From Pseudomonadota bacterium (lineage in GTDB: Bacteria > Pseudomonadota > Alphaproteobacteria > Sphingomonadales > Sphingomonadaceae), in contig JAEWIL010000104.1 in the NCBI GenBank assembly GCA_023387085.1, positions 1-11,066 on the forward strand: a stretch of 11,066 nt of DNA, written 5' to 3'. The notes beneath the pieces were generated by a model. It was not told where the DNA came from and searched no databases. It saw only the letters and a program-made list of their open reading frames with translations. Numbering within the stretch: the stretch's first letter is position 1; the number at the start of each line of letters is the position of its first letter. The position numbers and the translations under genes are program-made. Below, piece after piece: positions 7,208 to 11,066 of this stretch.

Positions 7208-7824
7208 CCCAGTCCATCGACCAGATCATGCGCCTTGCCCCCGTCATCCCGGTTATCGTGATCGACCGCGCCGAGGATGCGGTGCCGATGGCCGAGGCGC
7301 TCGTCGCGGGCGGGTTGCCGGTGCTCGAGGTGACGCTGCGTACCCCCGCCGCGCTCGATGCACTCACCGCGATGAAGGCGGTCAAGGGCGCGGTCGTCGG
7401 TGCGGGCACGGTGCTCGATCCCGCGATGCTGACCAGCGCGATCCACGCGGGGGCGGAGTTCATCGTCTCGCCCGGCCTCACCGACAATCTCGGCAAGGCG
7501 GCCGTCGCCAGCGGCATTCCCTTCCTTCCCGGCACCGCCAACGCCGGCGATATCATGCGCGGCATGGACCTCGGCCTCTCGCGCTTCAAATTCTTCCCCG
7601 CGGCGACCAGCGGCGGCATCCCGGCGCTGAAAGCGCTCGCGGGCCCCTTCGGCCAGGCGCGCTTCTGCCCGACCGGCGGCATCAGCCTCGCGACCGCGCC
7701 CGACTGGCTCGCGCTCGATGCCGTGCTCTGTGTCGGCGGCAGCTGGGTCGTCCCGCCCGGACCGCTCGACCCGGTCCGGATCGAGACACTTGCCCGCGAG
7801 GCGGCGGCACTTTCGCAGCATTGA
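7204..7824 (+). CDS. eda: KDPG aldolase (2-keto-3-deoxy-6-phosphogluconate aldolase)
   Basis: Cleaves KDPG to pyruvate and glyceraldehyde-3-phosphate through a Schiff base, ending the Entner-Doudoroff pathway; class I aldolase, TIM barrel, normally a trimer. The TTG start gives 206 residues, close to the family's 205-213. The catalytic Glu is at 42 and the phosphate/substrate Arg at 46 in EVTLRT; GAGTVLD lies at 66-72, and the Schiff-base Lys129 is in RFKFFPA (127-133). GGI at 158-160 in CPTGGIS forms part of the phosphate site. The overlap TTGA couples it to edd. Starting at ATG 7228 would remove eight residues and is possible but lacks a ribosome-binding site. No glk lies between edd and eda. 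Confidence 0.95.
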   Translation: MTQSIDQIMRLAPVIPVIVIDRAEDAVPMAEALVAGGLPVLEVTLRTPAALDALTAMKAVKGAVVGAGTVLDPAMLTSAIHAGAEFIVSPGLTDNLGKAAVASGIPFLPGTANAGDIMRGMDLGLSRFKFFPAATSGGIPALKALAGPFGQARFCPTGGISLATAPDWLALDAVLCVGGSWVVPPGPLDPVRIETLAREAAALSQH

Positions 7825-7891
7825 TTAACCCCATTTTACCTGTCATCGTGCAGGGGAAGGCGGCAATATAGCCGCTGGTGGGGAGACTGCT

Positions 7892-9463
7892 GTGCCACGA
7901 CCACAGCCGCATCTGGAAGAAGTTCTCGCGTCCGAACCCGGACCGCATATCGCCGCGCTCTTCGATTTCGACGGCACGATCATCTCGGGCTATTCGGCGA
8001 CCGCGATGCTGCGCGAGAAATTCCAGCGCCGCGAAATGTCGGTCGAGGAAATCGCCGAGACCGCGCAGGTCGTCGCGCAGCACAGCCTCGGCCAGATCGG
8101 CTTCTCGGGGCTGATGACCGCCGCCGCCAAATTCATGAAAGGCGTCGACGAGGAGAGCTTCGTCGAGTTCGGCGAACAGCTCTACAAAAAGCATATCGCG
8201 CGCAAGATTTACCCCGAAACGCGCGCGATCATCGAGGCGCATCAGGCGAAGGGACACCGCGTCGCGATCATCTCGTCGGCGACGATCTACCAGATCGAAC
8301 CGACCGCGCGCGACCTCGGCATCACCGACATCAAATGCTCGGCTTACGAGATCGAGGATGGCGTCTTCACCGGCGAGATCGTCCGCCCGCTCTGCTTCGG
8401 CGAGGGCAAGGTGCTCGCCGCCGAGGAACTGGCGGCGGAATATGGCCTCGACCTCGACCAGAGCTATTTCTATTCGGACAGCGACGACGACATCGAACTG
8501 CTCGAACGCGTCGGCAAGCCGCGCCCGCTCAACCCGAACCTGAAGCTCAAGGGTATCGCCGACGAGCGCGGTTGGCCGGTTCAACGTTTCGCCAGCCGTG
8601 GTACGCCGTCGTGGATCGACTATACGCGCACCATTTATGCGACCGGCTCGCTCGTCGGCGCCTTCGCCGCGGGGCTGCCGATCTGGGCGCTCACCCGCTC
8701 GCAGCGCGAAGCGGTCAATTTCTCGATGGGCCTCTTCGGGGATTTCGCGACCGCGATCACCGGCGTCGAGCTCGAGGTCGAGGACGAGCGCCACCTCTGG
8801 TCGTCGCGCCCGTGCGTCTTCATCTTCAACCACCAGAGCAAGGCGGACGTGATGATCCTCGCCAAGCTCATCCGCCGCGACATGGGCGGGGTGGGGAAGA
8901 AGGAGATCAAGGACATCCCGATCCTCGGCAAGCTGATGGAATGGGGCGGCACCGTCTTCGTCGACCGCGCCGACGGCAAGAGCGCGATCAAGGCTATGGA
9001 GCCGCTGGTCGATGCCATTCGAAAGGAAGGCAAGTCGATCTGCATCGCACCCGAAGGGACGCGCAGCCTGACGCCGAAGCTCGAACCGTTCAAGAAGGGC
9101 GCCTTTCATCTCGCAATGCAGGCCGGCGTCCCGATCGTCCCGATCGTCATTCATAATGCGACCGACGTCGCGCCGAAGAACGAATTCGTGATGCGCCCCG
9201 CGACGGTGCGCGTGACCGTGCTGCCGCCGGTCGACACCTCGGAATGGAGCGTGAAGACGCTGAACGCCCACGTCCGCGACGTGCGCAACATGTTCCTGCG
9301 TACGCTGGGGCAGCCCGAGGAAAGCGCCGCGGAACCGGTCGCGGAGACGTCGTCCCCGAAGGCCAAGGCTGAAAAGCCCAAGCCGAAAAAGACGGGGGAA
9401 AAGAAAGCCGCACCGAAGCCTGCGAAGAAGAAGGCTTCTCCCCGGAAGGAAGGGAAAGCCTAG
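7892..9463 (+). CDS. plsC: HAD-IB hydrolase / 1-acylglycerol-3-phosphate acyltransferase fusion (PlsC type)
   Basis: A 523-residue two-domain protein. The N-terminal HAD-IB phosphatase-like domain (about 20-225) has all motifs: DFDGT at 25-29 with Asp25 and Asp27, IISSAT at 126-131, Lys173, and SDSDDD at 195-200. A hydrophobic segment follows (about 250-268, a likely membrane anchor). The PlsC-type acyltransferase domain (about 290-450) has NHQSKAD at 313-319 with the HX4D pair His314/Asp319, and EGTR at 388-391. The C-terminus (about 487-523) is a Lys/Ala/Pro-rich cationic tail. GTG at 7892 is needed, since the next Met falls after DFDGT, and GGGGAGA (7880-7886) precedes it. Likely role: acylation of lysophosphatidic acid at the membrane; the phosphatase substrate is unknown. 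The architecture matches mycobacterial PlsC (Rv2483c) as I remember it. Confidence 0.9.
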   Translation: MPRPQPHLEEVLASEPGPHIAALFDFDGTIISGYSATAMLREKFQRREMSVEEIAETAQVVAQHSLGQIGFSGLMTAAAKFMKGVDEESFVEFGEQLYKKHIARKIYPETRAIIEAHQAKGHRVAIISSATIYQIEPTARDLGITDIKCSAYEIEDGVFTGEIVRPLCFGEGKVLAAEELAAEYGLDLDQSYFYSDSDDDIELLERVGKPRPLNPNLKLKGIADERGWPVQRFASRGTPSWIDYTRTIYATGSLVGAFAAGLPIWALTRSQREAVNFSMGLFGDFATAITGVELEVEDERHLWSSRPCVFIFNHQSKADVMILAKLIRRDMGGVGKKEIKDIPILGKLMEWGGTVFVDRADGKSAIKAMEPLVDAIRKEGKSICIAPEGTRSLTPKLEPFKKGAFHLAMQAGVPIVPIVIHNATDVAPKNEFVMRPATVRVTVLPPVDTSEWSVKTLNAHVRDVRNMFLRTLGQPEESAAEPVAETSSPKAKAEKPKPKKTGEKKAAPKPAKKKASPRKEGKA

Positions 9464-9477
9464 CGCATGCCCCACCT

Positions 9478-9574
9478 CGTCATTGCGAGCGAAGCGAAGC
9501 AATCTCCAGCCGTCAACGTCGCACGATGGCCGCGAGCTCCAGATTGCCGCGTCGCTTCGCTCCTTGCAATGACG
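9478..9574. repeat. Imperfect inverted intergenic repeat
   Basis: Outer arms CGTCATTGC (9478-9486) and GCAATGACG (9566-9574) are perfect reverse complements. GAGCGAAGCGA (9487-9497) pairs with TCGCTTCGCTC (9552-9562), and GCAATCT (9499-9505) with AGATTGC (9541-9547). I recognise this motif as a common intergenic repeat of sphingomonads and other bacteria. It fills the gap between the two acyltransferase genes, and its last base starts the GGAGGG that precedes the next gene. Confidence 0.75.
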
Positions 9575-9589
9575 GAGGGCGTGTAAGCC

Positions 9590-11066
9590 ATGGCCGACGG
9601 CACACCCCGCACCCCCATCGTGGCGGAGCAGGCGGCCGACCGGCTCTATATCATCGACGCGCGGCATCGGGTCGAACGGCGCATCCTGCTCGACTGGATC
9701 CATGCGACGAGCGGTGACGAAGAACCCCAGTGGGCCAGCCTCGATATCGAGGATGGCGATCATGCGCTGCCGGTCGATGTGTTGCGGGCGCGGCTCGACG
9801 GCGCGCCGTCGCGGCAGATCGTGCCGCTGCGCGTCGCATGGCGCATTCCCGGTTTCGACCGCGACCGCGCGCTCAAATTCCGCCACCTGATTTTCGGCGA
9901 CCCGCGCCATCCGGGGTCGCTCCGCGCCCGCCTGATCCTGCTGCGCGACCGGCGGCGCGCACAAATCCTGGTCGGTGAGGCGGCGACACTCGACAATCTG
10001 CGCGACCGTTTCTGCGCGCAGACCGGCGGGGGCGACGGCGAGGGTGCCGACAGCCCCGAATTCGCGGGCTTCGTCGCGCGGCAGGCGGCGCTCGCGCTCG
10101 ACGTCGCCGAACGCGGGGTGCGCGGGACGCGCTACAAGGTGCCGCGCTTCGTCGCCGACAGCCTGCGCACCAATCCGAAATTCCGCGCCGCGCTCGCCGA
10201 TCTCGCGAGCGAACTCGGGCGGCCCGTGGCCGACCTCTATCGCGAGGCGCGACCGCTGATGAAGGAGGTCATCGCGCGGCCATCGGCGCTGTTCCTCGAT
10301 CTGCGCGCGCGGCTCGACCGGATGATGTTCGGCGGCTACGCGCCCGAGATGGAGGTCGATGCGGCCGAGGTCGCAAGGCTCCGCAATATCCTGCGCGAGC
10401 ATCCGACCGCGATCCTGTTCACGCACAAAACCTATATCGACGGCGCGACACCCAGCCGGCTCGCCTATGACAATGACATGCCGATGCTGCACCTGTTCGG
10501 CGGGGCGAACCTCGACTTTGCGGTCATGGGCGAATTTTTCCGTCGTTCGGGGATGATCTTCGTTCGCCGCAGTTTTCAGGACCAGCCCGTCTACAAGCTG
10601 GTGCTGCGCCACTATATCGCCTGGCTGTTCGCGAAGCGCTTTCCGCTGAGCTGGGCGTTCGAGGGGACGCGCTCGCGGCTCGGCAAGCTGATGCCGCCCA
10701 AATATGGCCTGATGAAATATGTCCTCGACGCCGCGCACGCGACCGGCACGCGCGATGTCTATTTCGTCCCCTTCGTCACCAGCTTCGACCTTATCCGCGA
10801 TGTCGAGGAATATGCCGCCGAACAGACCGGCCGGAACAAGAAGCCCGAAAGCCTGTCGTGGTTCATCGGCTATATGAAGAGCCTGAAACAACCCTCGGGC
10901 CGCATCCGGCTCGACATCGGCGAGCCCGTGGTAATCGCGGAGGCGCCCGGTCCCGACGACAAGCGGGCGCTGGAACGGATCGCCTTCGCGGTCGCGGTCG
11001 AGGCCAATCGGGTGACGCCGCTCACCGTGACCTCGGTGATGTGCCTGATCCTGCTCGGGCTGGCGC
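9590..11066 (+). CDS. plsB: Glycerol-3-phosphate acyltransferase, PlsB type (3' end outside window)
   Basis: An open frame of 492 codons runs off the right edge with no stop, so the protein is partial. It has the PlsB/GPAT blocks in order: block I FTHKTYIDG at 277-285 with the HX4D pair His279/Asp284, block II GMIFVRR at 321-327, block III FEGTRSRLGKLMPPKYG at 357-373, and block IV VPFVTSFD at 393-400. A long N-terminal domain (1-270) precedes the catalytic core, as in PlsB proteins. It should acylate sn-glycerol-3-phosphate at position 1 to give lysophosphatidic acid, the substrate of the PlsC domain next door. HLFGGANLDF and RRSGMIFVRR closely resemble mycobacterial PlsB2 as I remember it. 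The ATG at 9590 has GGAGGG at 9574-9579. The visible C-terminal end (about 477-492) turns hydrophobic. Confidence 0.9.
   Translation, partial: MADGTPRTPIVAEQAADRLYIIDARHRVERRILLDWIHATSGDEEPQWASLDIEDGDHALPVDVLRARLDGAPSRQIVPLRVAWRIPGFDRDRALKFRHLIFGDPRHPGSLRARLILLRDRRRAQILVGEAATLDNLRDRFCAQTGGGDGEGADSPEFAGFVARQAALALDVAERGVRGTRYKVPRFVADSLRTNPKFRAALADLASELGRPVADLYREARPLMKEVIARPSALFLDLRARLDRMMFGGYAPEMEVDAAEVARLRNILREHPTAILFTHKTYIDGATPSRLAYDNDMPMLHLFGGANLDFAVMGEFFRRSGMIFVRRSFQDQPVYKLVLRHYIAWLFAKRFPLSWAFEGTRSRLGKLMPPKYGLMKYVLDAAHATGTRDVYFVPFVTSFDLIRDVEEYAAEQTGRNKKPESLSWFIGYMKSLKQPSGRIRLDIGEPVVIAEAPGPDDKRALERIAFAVAVEANRVTPLTVTSVMCLILLGLA

Noticed and set aside
7860..7875. GCGGC-AATATA-GCCGC hairpin after eda as a terminator
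   Set aside because: The stem is only 5 bp with no following U-tract, and it lies just before the ribosome-binding site of the next gene; too weak to call.
7682..10891. A 1069-codon open frame on the minus strand across the two acyltransferase genes
   Set aside because: It is antisense to two well-supported genes, runs straight through the repeat at 9478-9574, and has the Arg/Asp/His-rich composition typical of antisense frames in high-GC codon-biased DNA. It shows no recognisable domain.
1..11066. Defence system, prophage, transposase, CRISPR or RNA gene
   Set aside because: No such protein motifs, regularly spaced repeats, tRNA cloverleaf or rRNA sequence was found on either strand; the window is metabolic and lipid genes plus intergenic repeats.

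Overview
The window is a high-GC, densely coded stretch of a bacterial chromosome. Three things suggest a sphingomonad-type alphaproteobacterium (Sphingopyxis, Sphingomonas or a relative): the codon use, the compact Entner-Doudoroff gene set, and several intergenic palindromic repeats of kinds I associate with that group. The genus call is inference from gene content and style; no rRNA or marker gene is present to confirm it.

Layout from left to right. Positions 1-148 hold repeat-derived hairpins. A tiny basic 42-codon ORF (149-277) follows and runs tail-to-tail into an AraC-family regulator with a cupin-like N-terminus (274-1173, minus). The regulator is divergent from a classical short-chain dehydrogenase/reductase (1271-2011, plus), and the AT-rich gap between them carries a striking 40-bp imperfect palindrome that looks like an operator. 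A short hairpin separates the SDR from the convergent glpD (2053-3570, minus), aerobic glycerol-3-phosphate dehydrogenase.

Divergent from glpD is central carbon metabolism: zwf (3695-5158, GTG start), a 182-bp multi-hairpin repeat, edd (5366-7207), and eda (7204-7824, TTG start coupled to the edd stop). These encode glucose-6-phosphate to pyruvate plus glyceraldehyde-3-phosphate, except for 6-phosphogluconolactonase. No pgl or glk gene lies in the cluster, and the repeat sits exactly between zwf and edd.

The right end is glycerolipid synthesis. A HAD-phosphatase/PlsC acyltransferase fusion with a Lys/Ala/Pro-rich tail (7892-9463) is followed, after another repeat, by a large PlsB-type glycerol-3-phosphate acyltransferase (9590 to beyond the window end). 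This pair resembles the mycobacterial plsC-plsB2 (Rv2483c/Rv2482c) arrangement rather than the PlsX/PlsY/PlsC system usual in alphaproteobacteria. It is the most interesting part of the window.

The genes share one theme: GlpD consumes glycerol-3-phosphate for catabolism, the acyltransferases consume it for lipid, and the Entner-Doudoroff genes feed triose phosphate and pyruvate and supply NADPH. No CRISPR array, tRNA, rRNA, transposase or phage gene was seen. I found no convincing novel defence or mobile system; the novelty is in the lipid gene pair, the palindromic elements and the regulatory gaps.
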